A DNA stretch of 64,000 nt from DASYHS01 sp035998295. Lineage in GTDB: Bacteria; Pseudomonadota; Alphaproteobacteria; Azospirillales; Azospirillaceae. Made by a program: the position numbers and the translations under genes. Positions 1-8,252 of the stretch are shown one piece after another. Within the stretch, counting starts at the first letter, position 1; each line of letters starts with the position of its first letter. The notes under the pieces were generated by a model. That model was not told the DNA's origin. It saw nothing but the letters and a program-made list of their open reading frames with translations, and ran no database searches. The stretch spans positions 1 to 64,000 of the forward strand of contig NZ_DASYHS010000207.1 of assembly GCF_035998295.1 (NCBI RefSeq). The letters are read 5' to 3'.

Positions 1-126
1 GAGCGTTGGGACGACGCCATCGCCGCCGCCCGCGCGGTGCCCGACGGCGACATCGAGTACGTCGCCGAGAAGGCGCCGCTGCACAGTTACCTGATGAAGG
101 GTCTCTACGAACTCAAGCTCGGCTGA
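1..126 (+). CDS. C-terminal end of an unidentified protein (cut by window edge)
   Basis: Reading frame 1 is open from the first base to TGA at 124-126 and gives 41 residues, ending in LHSYLMKGLYELKLG. The codon use is GC-rich like the neighbouring real genes and the frame stops just before the next start, so it is very probably the tail of a gene that begins upstream. No domain can be assigned from so short a piece. Confidence 0.6.
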   Translation, partial: ERWDDAIAAARAVPDGDIEYVAEKAPLHSYLMKGLYELKLG

Positions 127-136
127 GGAGCCTGCC

Positions 137-298
137 ATGTCCGAAAAGGAACGCGACCGCGAAACGCACGAGTCCGGCGGCCCCGGGAAGTCGGGACGGC
201 CGAACGAGAACCCGCCCAACGCGCCGAAGCAGAACCAGCCCCCCTACGACGAAGGGCGCTCGGAGGGCGGCAGGGCTCCGGGCCACCCGAAAGGCTGA
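137..298 (+). CDS. Small hydrophilic disordered protein (53 aa)
   Basis: ATG at 137 lies 10 bases after the preceding stop and is preceded by a GAGGAG-like ribosome site (125-130). The 53-residue product is almost entirely charged or small residues (MSEKERDRETHESGG at the start, GHPKG at the end) with no hydrophobic core, so it should be intrinsically disordered and cytoplasmic. It is probably co-transcribed with the truncated gene upstream. I do not recognise a family; low-complexity proteins of this kind are common in alphaproteobacteria and are often stress-related, but nothing here proves that. Confidence 0.5.
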   Translation: MSEKERDRETHESGGPGKSGRPNENPPNAPKQNQPPYDEGRSEGGRAPGHPKG

Positions 299-373
299 AC
301 TGCCGACAGTGGTACTCCCGAGGGGCATTTGCGCGAATATCGTTAAAATGTTCCAAGGGTGCGGAGGACGCGC

Positions 374-685
374 GTGTCCTGGACCGCATACCTGGAACGA
401 GCCGTGACTGCCGCCGAACGTGCCATCGCCGAGCTGAAGAGCCTGATTCCGGATACGCCGGGCCCGCGGCGGGTCGCGATCGAGCGCATCATCGCCCGGT
501 TGGCGACCGCCTGCGGGACCGGCGATTTCCTGGACGTTCGCATGCCTCTCCCCCCGGAGCCGGCCCCGGCACCGGTCAGGCCGGCGGCTGCATCGGCGTC
601 TCGACCGTCTGGGGCGGCCCTTCGATCAAGGGCTGGAGCGTCGGCGCGAGCCCCTTCAGCAGCTGCGCGGGCAGGGCGCTGGTGA
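374..685 (+). CDS. Hypothetical small protein overlapping the end of the PBP gene
   Basis: A GTG at 374 follows a GGAGG (363-367) with 6-base spacing and opens a 103-codon frame. The first ~60 residues look protein-like (helical, AAERAIAELKSLIPDTPG, then RVAIERIIARLATACG). The remainder is a Pro/Ala/Arg-rich tail that lies antisense to the last 110 bases of the convergent PBP gene. An earlier GTG at 359 is also in frame but lacks a good ribosome site. The N-terminal part is likely real; the tail may be read-through of low-complexity GC-rich sequence. No family recognised. Confidence 0.4.
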   Translation: MSWTAYLERAVTAAERAIAELKSLIPDTPGPRRVAIERIIARLATACGTGDFLDVRMPLPPEPAPAPVRPAAASASRPSGAALRSRAGASARAPSAAARAGRW

Positions 686-3569
686 AGCGGTAGCGCGCCG
701 CTTCCGGCCCGCGGACATGGGCCGTGATCGTCCCGAAGAACCTGTCTCCGATGAAGAAGACGAAGGTCGCGGTGCGGGCGACGACCCGGTCGCCGTAACG
801 GTGGTCGCCCGTGCCGGTCTTGCCGCCGACGGGGAGGATCTCGCCCGAGCCGGTGGTGAACGCGCCCTTGAGGCGGCGGGCGGTGCCGTTCTCGGCGACG
901 TCGACGAGGGCGCGCCGCACGGTCGCGCACAGTTCGGGCGACAGCACGCGCTCGCCCGGCCCGGGCGAGAAGCCCATCACCGTCTCGTAGGGCGTGCCGG
1001 CGGCCATGCGCAGTCGCTCGACCCGCAGGGTCGGCAGCCTGACGCCGTCGTTGAGGATGATCCCCATCAGGTCGGCCAGCGCGCCCGGACGGTCAGCCGA
1101 GCTGCCGATCGACGTGGCGTAGGACGGGACCAGGCTGCCGAACGGATAGCCGAGGCGTGCCCAGGCCGCATGGATGCGCTTGAACGCGTCGGCCTCCAGC
1201 AGGATGCGGATGCGCGAGTCCTGGGCGTGCTTGCGGCTGGTCTTGAACAGCCAGGCGTAGGTGTCCTGGCGCTCCTGGGCGGAGGCGGCCACGATCTCCG
1301 CGCGCGGCGCGTCGGGGCGCGTCTGGAGATAGTTGACCAGCCACAGCTCCAGCGGGTGGCGCCGGGCGACGTAGCCCCGGTCCGCGAGGTTGAATTTGCC
1401 CGGCGCGTATCTCTCGTACAGGCGATCGAGCTCGCGGTCGCTCAGGCCGGCATTGGGCAGCCTGGCGCGCATGAAGGCCGCGAAGTCCGCGAAGGATGCC
1501 TCGGGGCGGACCGAGCGGAAGGTGACGGCGAGGCGGGGCGGCGCCGCCCGGACCCGGCTCGCCAGCAGCGCCAGCGCCTCGTCCGGCGTCTTGCCCCGGT
1601 AGTCGGTCATGAAGCGGTTCAGGAAGACCGTGCCTTCCTGGTCGGCGAAGCGCATCAGGTAGTCCTGGCGCGCGGGGTTGTTGGCGTCGGTCAGGGGATT
1701 GCTGCCGTCCCCCCGGCCTTCGGCGACGTAGTACTGGACGATGTCGCGCATCATCCGGATGAAGGGCAGGTTGATGCTGTGCCGGATCGCCTCGGCGACG
1801 GTCGGGACGGAGCCGTTGTCCTTGCCGTCGAAGTTCTGGAAGGTGTGGACGCCGCCGCCGGTGAAGAACCGCTCGCCCGGGCTCGCGGAATAGCGCCGCT
1901 GCATCGCCGCGTCCAGGAGTGCCGTCACCGACCGGTCGTTCGCCGCCGCGAGCTGGCCCGCGACCCAGCGCGTCAGCGGATCGTCGCCCTCCGATGCCAC
2001 CGCCCGGAGCTCGGCGCGCGGCAGGTGGCCGTAGCGTCGGTGCAGCTCCTCGACGATCTCGAGATAGGTGATCATGGTCCTGAGCTTGGCCGTCGAGCCC
2101 AGGTCGAGCTTCGCCCCCTCGTTGATGTCGAGCGGCTGGTCGAGGTTGTCGGCCTGGACCCGCACGTAGTTTGCGTCCTTGCCGCGCTCGTACAGCACGA
2201 CGCTGTAGATCACCTTGTCCGCCGCCGCCCCGCCGGTGTCGAGCAGGCGAAAGCCGATCAGCCCGAACTCCTCGACGAAGCCCGGCTCGCCGAGCCGCTC
2301 CAGCACGCGTACGACCTGGTCCTGCATCGGCGCGTCCAGGGTCGTCTCCGCGCTGAGGTCCAGGCGGTCCAGCTCGTACAGGCTCGGCACGCCCATCAGG
2401 CGGAGCAGGCGGGTGCGGATCGCGTTCGCCGCCTTCTGCTCGATGAAGGAGACGCCGGGCGGGCGCGGCGTGTCGGTCCGGAAGACGAGACGCGTCGCCA
2501 GTGCCGCGTCGCGCAGGTCCTCGTCGATGACGCCTTGCCGGGCGAGCAGCCGCAGATGGCTGTTGGCGAGCTGGTCGAGCGCCGCCCGGTCGGCGATCAG
2601 GTAATGGCTCGGCCGCCGCTGGGCGAGCAGCAGGCCGAGCACCTGCTTGTAGACGCGGGCCTTCTCGGCCAGCGCGCCCGGGTCATTGGCCGGCGCGGAC
2701 AGGACGCGGGACGCGTGGTCGAGCTCGGTGCCGAACCACGCCCACAGCCCGTCGCCCAGGCCGTTGACCTCGCCGAAGCCCGGCCGCGCCGTGAGCGGCG
2801 TGGAGTTGAGATAGTCGACGACGATGCGGCGGCGGGCATAGGTGGTGTCCTGCCCGTCCAGATACGCCCGTACGCTGGCCGAGGCCATCTGGCGCAGCTT
2901 CTCCGACGCGTCCGTCGTCTGGCCTTCGGGGGAGTGGCGGTATTTCTCGATCTGCGTCGCCAGCGTGCTGCCGCCCGGGATGCGCATTCCGGGATTGAGC
3001 CACTGCGCCGGCAGCCCGAGGGCGGCGTAGACGAACCGGTCCCATTCGACCGCGGGGTTGTGGGTCGGGGACGGCGCGCTCAGCAGTTCGCGGTTCTCGA
3101 TGAACAGCAGCGTGCCCACGACCAGGCCGGGGATCGACTCGAAGCTTTCGAACACGCGCTCGGGGAACCGGGCCGAATAGATGGTGCGGCCGCCGCGGTC
3201 CTGCAGCGTCAGGCCGGCATGGGTCTTCTCGTGGAAAACCGCGAAGCCGCCGCGATGAACGAAGTCCACCAGCCGCTCCGACATCCGGGCCTGCCGCTCG
3301 ACGGCGTAGCCGCCGGCCATCAGGCGGTCGGCGTAGCCGGGCACGCGGGTGTAGCCGAGCCGGTCGTTGTAGGGGCCCTGGACGGGGAAGGCGATGCTCG
3401 GGCTCGGCCCCGGCTCCACCTCGTAGGTCAGCTCGCGCGCGAATTTCGACAGCAGGCCGGCCTGCAGCCAGGAGCTGCGGATCTCGGCCGATGCGAGCCA
3501 GGCCACGCCGGCCAGCGCACCGAGCATTACCCCGCCGATCAGCAAACGCTCCCAGATCGACAGCCGCAT
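576..3569 (-). CDS. Atypical bifunctional penicillin-binding protein (GT51 + transpeptidase)
   Basis: This 997-residue inner-membrane enzyme should polymerise glycan strands and cross-link peptidoglycan. It has one N-terminal membrane segment (about residues 10-30). A GT51-like region follows, with ENR (catalytic Glu 158), GGSTLATQ (near 200) and a motif VVDYLNSTP. The penicillin-binding half shows STAK (Ser492, Lys495), a later HSIN and GGKTGTG (Lys917). The GT51 motifs are divergent: the usual EDRxFxxHxG is reduced to ENRELL plus a longer insert, and GGSTITQQ reads GGSTLATQ. The protein is longer than PBP1a/1b by an extra region between the SxN and KTG motifs. Transpeptidase motifs are intact; glycosyltransferase activity is less certain. 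The gene stands alone and ends inside the convergent small ORF at 374-685. Confidence 0.85.
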   Translation of the reverse strand: MRLSIWERLLIGGVMLGALAGVAWLASAEIRSSWLQAGLLSKFARELTYEVEPGPSPSIAFPVQGPYNDRLGYTRVPGYADRLMAGGYAVERQARMSERLVDFVHRGGFAVFHEKTHAGLTLQDRGGRTIYSARFPERVFESFESIPGLVVGTLLFIENRELLSAPSPTHNPAVEWDRFVYAALGLPAQWLNPGMRIPGGSTLATQIEKYRHSPEGQTTDASEKLRQMASASVRAYLDGQDTTYARRRIVVDYLNSTPLTARPGFGEVNGLGDGLWAWFGTELDHASRVLSAPANDPGALAEKARVYKQVLGLLLAQRRPSHYLIADRAALDQLANSHLRLLARQGVIDEDLRDAALATRLVFRTDTPRPPGVSFIEQKAANAIRTRLLRLMGVPSLYELDRLDLSAETTLDAPMQDQVVRVLERLGEPGFVEEFGLIGFRLLDTGGAAADKVIYSVVLYERGKDANYVRVQADNLDQPLDINEGAKLDLGSTAKLRTMITYLEIVEELHRRYGHLPRAELRAVASEGDDPLTRWVAGQLAAANDRSVTALLDAAMQRRYSASPGERFFTGGGVHTFQNFDGKDNGSVPTVAEAIRHSINLPFIRMMRDIVQYYVAEGRGDGSNPLTDANNPARQDYLMRFADQEGTVFLNRFMTDYRGKTPDEALALLASRVRAAPPRLAVTFRSVRPEASFADFAAFMRARLPNAGLSDRELDRLYERYAPGKFNLADRGYVARRHPLELWLVNYLQTRPDAPRAEIVAASAQERQDTYAWLFKTSRKHAQDSRIRILLEADAFKRIHAAWARLGYPFGSLVPSYATSIGSSADRPGALADLMGIILNDGVRLPTLRVERLRMAAGTPYETVMGFSPGPGERVLSPELCATVRRALVDVAENGTARRLKGAFTTGSGEILPVGGKTGTGDHRYGDRVVARTATFVFFIGDRFFGTITAHVRGPEAARYRFTSALPAQLLKGLAPTLQPLIEGPPQTVETPMQPPA

Positions 3570-3736
3570 CGAAGCCGTGCCTTCCTCATGACGGGCGCGG
3601 CTTTCCTTGCCGCGGACCAGCGACCGTCGAGTTTAGGCAGGATTGGTTAACAACGCGTATCGGGACGGCCGCGACAATCGCAGGATGACACGGGCCGGAG
3701 CGGCTTCCCGCCCGGAACGGTTGCCGGGGGAGACCT

Positions 3737-4906
3737 TCAATCGGCGCGGCCGCGCGCCTCTATCGGCATGCTGCCGGCGAGCATGCCGCCGCGGGTGCAG
3801 TGGAAGGCGTCGTGCAGGTTGATCGTCGGGTCGCAATGCGGCACGACGAAGAGGATGCGCTCGCCCGTCCGCGGGGCGGCGGCGCCGTCCGGCAGCACGA
3901 CTCGGCCGAATTCGTCGCCCGCCGGCTCGTAGACGGCGCCGGGCGGGGCGCCGGCCGCGACCAAGGGCATCGGGCCGTCGAGCGGGAAGGTCTTCGAGCC
4001 GGCATCGACCGTCGCGATGCCGGGATGGTTGGCGCTCACCACCTGCGCCAGCACGAACAGGGCGTTGCGGAAGGGTCGCCGCCCGTCCCCCGTGAGGTCG
4101 ACCGCGTCGTACTCGACGTCGCTGAACAGGTAGGAGCCCGGCTGCAGGTCGGTGTAGAGCCCGAACCGAGGGTCGATCGCGAAGGTTCCGGTCCCGCCGC
4201 CGGTGACGATCGGGCAGGGATGCCCCTGCGCCGCCAGCGCGTCGCGGGTCGCGCGCAGCACCGAGGCGGCGTCGGCCGCGCCCTGCCGGCGCTCCGCGAA
4301 GCCCGGGATGTGCTGGACGTGACCGGCATAGCCCTGGACGCCCCGCAGCGACAGCGCCGAGGCCGCGGCCCGGACGCGGCGCGCCGTCTCCAGCGCCATC
4401 GGGATGCCGGTCACGCCGGTGCGTCCCCGGACGGGATGGACGTCGACGTCGATCAGCACGGCGAGCGGCTCGCGCCCGCCGGCGAGCGCGGCCGCCAGGG
4501 CGTCGGCCTGCTCCGGGCTGTCGACGACGACGGTCAGGCCGGGGCGGCGCGCGTGGAGTGCCGCCAGCCGGGCGAGCTTGCGCGCGCCGGCGAGGGGCGA
4601 GGTGACCAGCAAATCCCCGATCCCCGCATCGGCCAGCACCTCCGCCTCGCCCAGCTTGGCGCAGCACAGGCCGACCGCGCCGTCGGCCATCTGCAGCCGG
4701 GCCAGCGCCGCGGATTTGTGCGTCTTGGCGTGGGGCCGCAGGCCGATCCCGGCTTGGCGGGCCGACGCGGCGAGGACGGCCCGGTTCCCGTCCATCGCGT
4801 CGAGGTCGAGCACGAGGGCCGGGGTGTCCAGCGGCAGTTCCAGCAACGGCTCCAGCAGCGGCTCCGGCAGCCGTTCGGGCGCCACCTCAGGCCGTTCCCG
4901 CCGCAT
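3737..4906 (-). CDS. D-threonine aldolase / D-serine dehydratase-like PLP enzyme
   Basis: This 389-residue fold-type III PLP enzyme resembles the alanine-racemase-N/DSD1 family. LDTPALVLDLDAMDGN near the N-terminus and RPHAKTHKS (Lys61, the expected PLP Schiff-base lysine) are the family signatures, as are GGGTGTF (phosphate-binding) and the C-terminal HCDPT, where His and Asp bind the divalent metal. The likely reaction is metal-dependent cleavage of D-threonine/D-3-hydroxy amino acids or D-serine dehydration; substrate cannot be told from sequence. The start overlaps the end of hisS by 20 bases, so the two are translationally coupled on one transcript. The Leu/Pro/Glu-rich first 24 residues precede the conserved domain, so the true start could be a little further in. 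Confidence 0.85.
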   Translation of the reverse strand: MRRERPEVAPERLPEPLLEPLLELPLDTPALVLDLDAMDGNRAVLAASARQAGIGLRPHAKTHKSAALARLQMADGAVGLCCAKLGEAEVLADAGIGDLLVTSPLAGARKLARLAALHARRPGLTVVVDSPEQADALAAALAGGREPLAVLIDVDVHPVRGRTGVTGIPMALETARRVRAAASALSLRGVQGYAGHVQHIPGFAERRQGAADAASVLRATRDALAAQGHPCPIVTGGGTGTFAIDPRFGLYTDLQPGSYLFSDVEYDAVDLTGDGRRPFRNALFVLAQVVSANHPGIATVDAGSKTFPLDGPMPLVAAGAPPGAVYEPAGDEFGRVVLPDGAAAPRTGERILFVVPHCDPTINLHDAFHCTRGGMLAGSMPIEARGRAD

Positions 4907-6245
4907 CGCGCAGGTGGCCGGCGACCTCGGCCCGGGGCAGTTCGACCTGGGTGCCGCGCGTCAGGTCCTTGACGGTCGCGGTGCCGCGCGCCGCCTCGTC
5001 CGCGCCGATCAGGACGGCGAAGCGGATGCCGACGCGGTCGGCGTATTTCAGCTGCTTCGCGATCTTCGCCGGTTCCAGGGTCAGCTCGGTGTTGATGCCG
5101 GCGGCCCGCAGCTCGGCCGCGAGGCTGTAGCTCTCGGCGGCCAGCGCCGGGTCCATCAGCGCCACGAGCGCCGCCGCGGTGCTGGCATGGGCGGCGATCA
5201 CCCCCGCCTCGCGGAGCTGGTAGAACAGCCGCGTCGCCCCGATCGAGATGCCGACGCCGGGCAGCCGCGAGCGCGTGTAGTTGCTGGCGAGGTTCTCGTA
5301 CCGCCCGCCCGAGCAGACGCTGCCGATCCCGGGATGGTCGTCGAGGAAGGTCTCGTAGACCGTGCCGGTGTAGTAGTCGAGCCCGCGGGCGATGGCGAGG
5401 TTGACCCGGTAGTGCCGCTCCGGCACGCGCAGCGCCGCCAGCCCGTCGAGCACCGTCTCCAGCTCCGACAGGCCGGCGCGGAACGTCTCGTCCGCGATGT
5501 CCATCCCGCGCAGCGCCGCGACGACGTCGGCATTGCTGCCCGACAGGCCGATCAGGTCGAGGATGCGCGCGGCCGTATCGGCTGCCAGCGCCAGCTCGCC
5601 GCCGGTCAGGCTCTCCAGCACCTTGTCCCGGCCGACCTTGTCGAGCCGGTCGATCTCGCGCAGGACCAGCGCCTGGCGCCCGGGCTCGCCGATGCCGAGC
5701 CCGGCCAGCAGGCCGGCGAGGATCTTGCGGTTGTTGAAGTTGATCGTGAAGCCGCCGACCTTCAGGTCGCTGAAGACCTGGTGGATCACGGCCGGGATCT
5801 CGGCGTCGAAGGCGAGCGGCAGGGCGTCCTTGCCGATCACGTCGATGTCGCACTGGTAGAACTCGCGGAAGCGGCCCTTCTGGGCGCGCTCCCCGCGGTA
5901 GACGCGCTGCATCTGGTAGCGGCGGAACGGGAAGGCCAGGTCGTGCTCGTGCTCGGCGACGTAGCGCGCCAGCGGCACCGTCAGGTCGAAGCGCAGCGCC
6001 ATCTCGGGGTCGCGGCCCTGCTGGCGCGCGCCGGTGGACTGGACGAAGTAGACCTGCTTCTCGGTCTCGCCGCCGCTCTTGGTCAGCAGCACGTCGGTCA
6101 GCTCGAACACCGGGGTCTCGACCGGCAGGAAGCCGAACCGCTCGTAGCCGCGCCGGATGGTGTCCAGGAAGGACTGGAACGCGATCTGCTCGCCGGGCAG
6201 CAGCTCCATGACGCCGGACGGCGTCCTCGGTTGGATCAGGCTCAT
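4887..6245 (-). CDS. hisS: Histidyl-tRNA synthetase
   Basis: This class II aminoacyl-tRNA synthetase charges tRNA-His. The 452-residue product starting MSLIQPRTPSGVMELLPGE has the family order: motif 1 region, motif 2 with FRRYQMQRVYRGE, the histidine motif ARGLDYYTGTVYE, GSVCSGGRYENL, motif 3 near GVGISIGATRL, and an anticodon-binding domain over the last ~100 residues. I chose the ATG at 6245 because synthetases of this family begin right before this segment; the frame is open 30 codons further upstream, but that stretch is low-complexity. It is divergent from pyrC across about 150 bp and overlaps the next gene downstream by 20 bases. Confidence 0.95.
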   Translation of the reverse strand: MSLIQPRTPSGVMELLPGEQIAFQSFLDTIRRGYERFGFLPVETPVFELTDVLLTKSGGETEKQVYFVQSTGARQQGRDPEMALRFDLTVPLARYVAEHEHDLAFPFRRYQMQRVYRGERAQKGRFREFYQCDIDVIGKDALPLAFDAEIPAVIHQVFSDLKVGGFTINFNNRKILAGLLAGLGIGEPGRQALVLREIDRLDKVGRDKVLESLTGGELALAADTAARILDLIGLSGSNADVVAALRGMDIADETFRAGLSELETVLDGLAALRVPERHYRVNLAIARGLDYYTGTVYETFLDDHPGIGSVCSGGRYENLASNYTRSRLPGVGISIGATRLFYQLREAGVIAAHASTAAALVALMDPALAAESYSLAAELRAAGINTELTLEPAKIAKQLKYADRVGIRFAVLIGADEAARGTATVKDLTRGTQVELPRAEVAGHLRDAAGTA

Positions 6246-6395
6246 CTTGCGCGGACTTCCACGGGAAACGACGGGTCGGGCGGCAGTTTTAGCGGCTTTG
6301 CCGGCCGGACGCCACGCCGGAAGCGACGAAAGCACCCTCGCGGATGTTGAGCGCGGGGGGCAAAGCCCCTAAAAGGCGGGGATTCGAAACCTGGG

Positions 6396-7466
6396 ATGCC
6401 CATCATGCCCGCCGGCCGAGAGACCGACCGCCTGATCCTGCGCCGCCCCGACGACTGGCACCTGCATCTGCGCGAGGGGGCGATGCTCCGCGCGGTGCTG
6501 CCTTTCACCGCGCGCCAGTTCGGCCGCGCGATCGTGATGCCGAACCTGAAGCCGCCGGTGACGACGGTCGCGCGGGCGCAGGCCTACCGCGACGAGATCC
6601 TGGAGGCCTTGCCCGAAGGCGCCGGCTTCACGCCGCTGATGACCTGCTACCTGACCGACGGCACCGACCCGGCCGAGGTCGCGCGCGGCTTCGCCGAGGG
6701 CGTCTTCGCGGCGGCCAAGCTCTATCCCGCGAACGCGACGACCAACAGCGCCCACGGCGTCACCGACGTGGCGCGGATCCGCCCGGTGCTGGAGCGCATG
6801 CAGGAGATCGGCATGCCGCTGCTGGTCCATGGCGAGGTGACGGACGCCGAGGTCGACGTCTTCGACCGCGAGGCCGTGTTCATCGACCGCGTGCTGGCGC
6901 CGCTGCTGCGCGACATGCCGGGCCTGCGCGTCGTGCTCGAGCACGTCACGACCGAGGACGCGGTCGCCTTCGTGCGCGCGAACGCCGGCACCGGCCGGCT
7001 CGGCGCGACGATCACCGCGCATCACCTGCTGATCAACCGCACCCACATGTTCCAGGGCGGCATCCGCCCGCATCTCTACTGCCTGCCGATCGCCAAGCGC
7101 GAGCGGCACCGCCTCGCGCTGCTGCGCGCCGCCGCCTCGGGCGAGGCGGCCTTCTTCCTCGGCACCGACAGCGCCCCGCACCCGGTCGCGGCCAAGGAGA
7201 CGGCCTGCGGCTGCGCCGGCATCTTCACCGCCGCCACCGCCATCGAGCTGTACGCCCAGGCCTTCGACGAGGCCGGCGCGCTCGACCGGCTGGAGGCGTT
7301 CGCCAGCCTGAACGGCCCGCGCTTCTACGGCCTGCCGCCGAACGAGGACACGATCGAGCTGGTCCGCGAGCCGGCCCCGGTTCCCGACCTGGTCGAGGTC
7401 CCCGGCGGCGAGGCGGTGCTGCCGTTCCGCGCCGGCGAGCGTCTGCCCTGGCGCCTCGCGGGCTGA
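6396..7466 (+). CDS. pyrC: Dihydroorotase (class II, E. coli PyrC type)
   Basis: This zinc enzyme cyclises carbamoyl-aspartate to dihydroorotate in pyrimidine synthesis. The 356-residue protein matches the short PyrC class: WHLHLREGAML carries the first metal-binding His pair, RAIVMPNLKPPVTT follows, AAKLYPANATTNS holds the lysine that is carbamylated, and HITAHHLLINRTHM-like and GTDSAPH segments supply the remaining metal ligands. Two in-frame ATGs lie at 6396 and 6405; neither has a strong ribosome site. pyrE lies downstream on the same strand but is separated from it by a toxin-antitoxin pair. Confidence 0.95.
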   Translation: MPIMPAGRETDRLILRRPDDWHLHLREGAMLRAVLPFTARQFGRAIVMPNLKPPVTTVARAQAYRDEILEALPEGAGFTPLMTCYLTDGTDPAEVARGFAEGVFAAAKLYPANATTNSAHGVTDVARIRPVLERMQEIGMPLLVHGEVTDAEVDVFDREAVFIDRVLAPLLRDMPGLRVVLEHVTTEDAVAFVRANAGTGRLGATITAHHLLINRTHMFQGGIRPHLYCLPIAKRERHRLALLRAAASGEAAFFLGTDSAPHPVAAKETACGCAGIFTAATAIELYAQAFDEAGALDRLEAFASLNGPRFYGLPPNEDTIELVREPAPVPDLVEVPGGEAVLPFRAGERLPWRLAG

Positions 7467-7511
7467 ACTCACGCGTGAGAGTGCCTCGCCGGCACGGCGT
7501 GGGGGAGGTTG

Positions 7512-7526
7512 TCCGGCAATGCCGGA
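7512..7526. promoter_or_regulatory. Palindromic operator of the first BrnT-type pair
   Basis: TCCGGCAATGCCGGA is a perfect 15-bp palindrome around a single centre base, 45 bases upstream of the toxin start. Its 11-bp core CGGCAATGCCG is identical to the core of the palindrome in front of the second BrnT-type pair (43902-43918). That makes it a good candidate binding site for the helix-turn-helix antitoxin; binding itself is inferred. Confidence 0.6.
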
Positions 7527-7571
7527 TAGTTGCGGCTGGCCTTTTGGGCGGCGGCGGGTGTAGGCTGGTCG

Positions 7572-7835
7572 ATGGAATTCGAATGGGACGGCAACAAGGC
7601 GGTCGCGAACATCGAGAAGCACGCGATCGACTTCGTCGACGTCGTCGACGTCTTCGAGGATGGCCGCCTGTTCGTTGAGGTCGACGGTCGATTCCCCGAG
7701 CCTCGCTGTCGAGCGATCGGGATGGTCGAAGGCGTTGTCCTGTCCGTCGTCTACACGATGCGGGGCGACGTGTGCCGCATCATTTCCGCCAGGAGGGCGA
7801 GCCGCCGTGAGCGAAGAGCGTATCGTTCGCTATGA
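7572..7835 (+). CDS. BrnT-family toxin
   Basis: This 87-residue protein begins MEFEWDGNKAVANIEKHAIDF, the signature opening of BrnT ribonuclease-like toxins (E-W/F-D, K-N-x-x-K-H), and ends with VYTMRGDVCRIISARRASRRE. The conserved R, H and C-terminal RxxxxRE residues are the ones linked to mRNA cleavage in the family. The ATG at 7572 fits the family start exactly. The antitoxin gene overlaps its end by 29 bases. A homologous toxin lies at 43632-43892. The pair sits between pyrC and pyrE and interrupts a biosynthetic neighbourhood. Confidence 0.85.
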   Translation: MEFEWDGNKAVANIEKHAIDFVDVVDVFEDGRLFVEVDGRFPEPRCRAIGMVEGVVLSVVYTMRGDVCRIISARRASRRERRAYRSL

Positions 7836-8169
7836 TCCCAAGAGGGACCGCAAGCCCGAATCCCGCACGGATTGGGACCGCGTGCGTGCCATGTCCGACG
7901 ACGAGGTCGAAGCCGCCGCCGCGGCCGATCCGGACAACCCGCCTCTGAGCGAGGCGCAACTCGCCGACGTCTTCCGACCGGCCGACCTGCGCGAGCTGCG
8001 GCGCTCGCTCGGGCTGAGCCAGGCGCAGTTTTCGCGGCGCTACGGCATACCGATGGCGACGCTGCAGGATTGGGAACAGGCGCGGCGCGTGCCGGATACC
8101 GTCAGCCGCAACTATCTCCGCGTGATCCGGCGCGACCCGGAGGCGGTTGCAAAAGCGCTGGCGTCGTGA
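7807..8169 (+). CDS. Helix-turn-helix antitoxin partner of BrnT
   Basis: The 120-residue product from GTG 7807, which follows AGGAGGGC at about 7790, has a charged N-terminal half for toxin binding. Its C-terminal XRE-type helix-turn-helix reads LRRSLGLSQAQFSRRYGIP followed by LQDWEQARRVPD. Classical BrnA antitoxins are ribbon-helix-helix proteins, so this belongs to the HTH-type partner group. It should bind the toxin and repress the operon through the palindrome at 7512-7526. The second copy at 43285-43644 is clearly homologous over the HTH (DWEQ-RRVPD, then V-x-R-NPEAV-like). Confidence 0.85.
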   Translation: MSEERIVRYDPKRDRKPESRTDWDRVRAMSDDEVEAAAAADPDNPPLSEAQLADVFRPADLRELRRSLGLSQAQFSRRYGIPMATLQDWEQARRVPDTVSRNYLRVIRRDPEAVAKALAS

Positions 8170-8252
8170 CCCGGCGCGCTCGGGCGATCTGGGTTGCCCA
8201 CGGCGCACCCGCAGCCTAGAAAGGCGCCAATTCACACCCAGGAGCCCCAGCC

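Noticed and set aside
717..3650. Very long open frame opposite the penicillin-binding protein
   Set aside because: The reverse frame has all the family motifs; the forward frame is Arg/Gly/Ala-rich shadow sequence caused by high GC content. The same holds for the long frames opposite rpsA, addA/addB and the divL/ahcY region.
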